Assembly (NCBI GenBank): GCA_002256435.1 | Contig: NKJC01000002.1 | Location: forward strand, 124,001-188,000 | Origin: Chitinophagaceae bacterium BSSC1 | GTDB taxonomy: Bacteria > Bacteroidota > Bacteroidia > Chitinophagales > Chitinophagaceae | DNA length: 64,000 nucleotides | Direction of reading: 5' to 3' | Shown here: piece by piece, positions 63,988 through 64,000 of the stretch | How the letters are laid out: every line of letters starts with the position of its first letter | Numbering within the stretch: the first letter of the stretch is position 1 | Position numbers and translations under genes: made by a program | Notes under the pieces: generated by a model | What the model was told of the DNA's origin: nothing | Database searches by the model: none | The model's input: only the letters and a program-made list of their open reading frames with translations

Positions 63988-64000
63988 ATGGAAAATAAAA
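63988..64000 (+). CDS. Possible start of the next gene (cut by window end)
   Basis: ATG at 63988 followed by three codons and one base (M-E-N-K). Too little is visible to identify it. Carbonic anhydrase is a common neighbour of SulP genes, but this is a guess from context. Confidence 0.35.

Overview
The window looks like ordinary chromosome from an AT-rich member of the Bacteroidota, most likely Chitinophagaceae or a close relative (inference from gene families; no 16S is present). The evidence is a SecD-SecF fusion, menaquinone synthesis by the futalosine route (MqnE), bacillithiol enzymes, a TonB receptor with a carboxypeptidase-regulatory-like N-terminus, DUF1573 and DUF3347 lipoproteins, a long N-extended NusB, almost no Shine-Dalgarno sequences, and many matches to the Bacteroidota promoter TTTG-N17..23-TAnnTTTG. 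I see no rRNA, tRNA, CRISPR, phage or insertion sequence. No intergenic gap exceeds 300 bases.

Layout. 1-8.4 kb: C-terminus of dnaE, thioredoxin, a CNT nucleoside transporter, mqnE, L-serine dehydratase, a beta-lactamase-fold hydrolase and an aspartate aminotransferase. 8.4-11.2 kb (minus): nusB, DUF1573 lipoprotein, yajC, coaE, monooxygenase-like gene. 11.2-18.3 kb: groES-groEL, YhhN membrane protein, small membrane protein, FKBP lipoprotein, secDF. 18.3-28.5 kb: alginate-lyase-like plus TIM-barrel pair, HesB/IscA Fe-S carrier, methylmalonyl-CoA mutase catalytic subunit, M20 and S9 peptidases, YggS, acyl-CoA dehydrogenase. 28.5-39.5 kb: Gfo/Idh protein, MFS-trehalase operon, a YHYH / YwqK-like / SCO lipoprotein operon, amidase, M1 and M24 peptidases, HD protein. 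39.5-50.4 kb: methyltransferase; an operon of bshB1 with the two agmatine-to-putrescine enzymes; L31, YajQ, Lgt, bacilliredoxin; Hsp20; TraB-like protein; ECF sigma factor with a membrane protein; arginine decarboxylase. 50.4-54 kb (minus): thrS-infC-rpmI-rplT. 54-64 kb: linker-rich secreted protein, TonB receptor, DUF3347 lipoprotein, ABC-F protein, MscS channel, SulP transporter and the first codons of one more gene.

Functional links: arginine decarboxylase (48.9 kb) supplies agmatine to the deiminase and amidase at 40-42 kb, giving a complete arginine-to-putrescine route. BshB1 and the bacilliredoxin lie 2.3 kb apart and belong to the bacillithiol system. The MFS transporter and cytoplasmic trehalase look like a disaccharide uptake and cleavage unit.

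I found no clear undescribed defence or mobile system. The most notable features are regulatory and architectural: three convergent gene pairs that share four bases at their stop codons (a fourth is separated by one base), three promoters whose -7 box nearly touches the start codon, a terminator whose U-tract ends at the coaE start, a split infC / rpmI-rplT operon carrying a 7-bp tandem repeat also found 11 kb away, and a three-lipoprotein YHYH/YwqK/SCO cluster. Start sites were corrected where a conserved N-terminus or signal peptide begins at an internal ATG.
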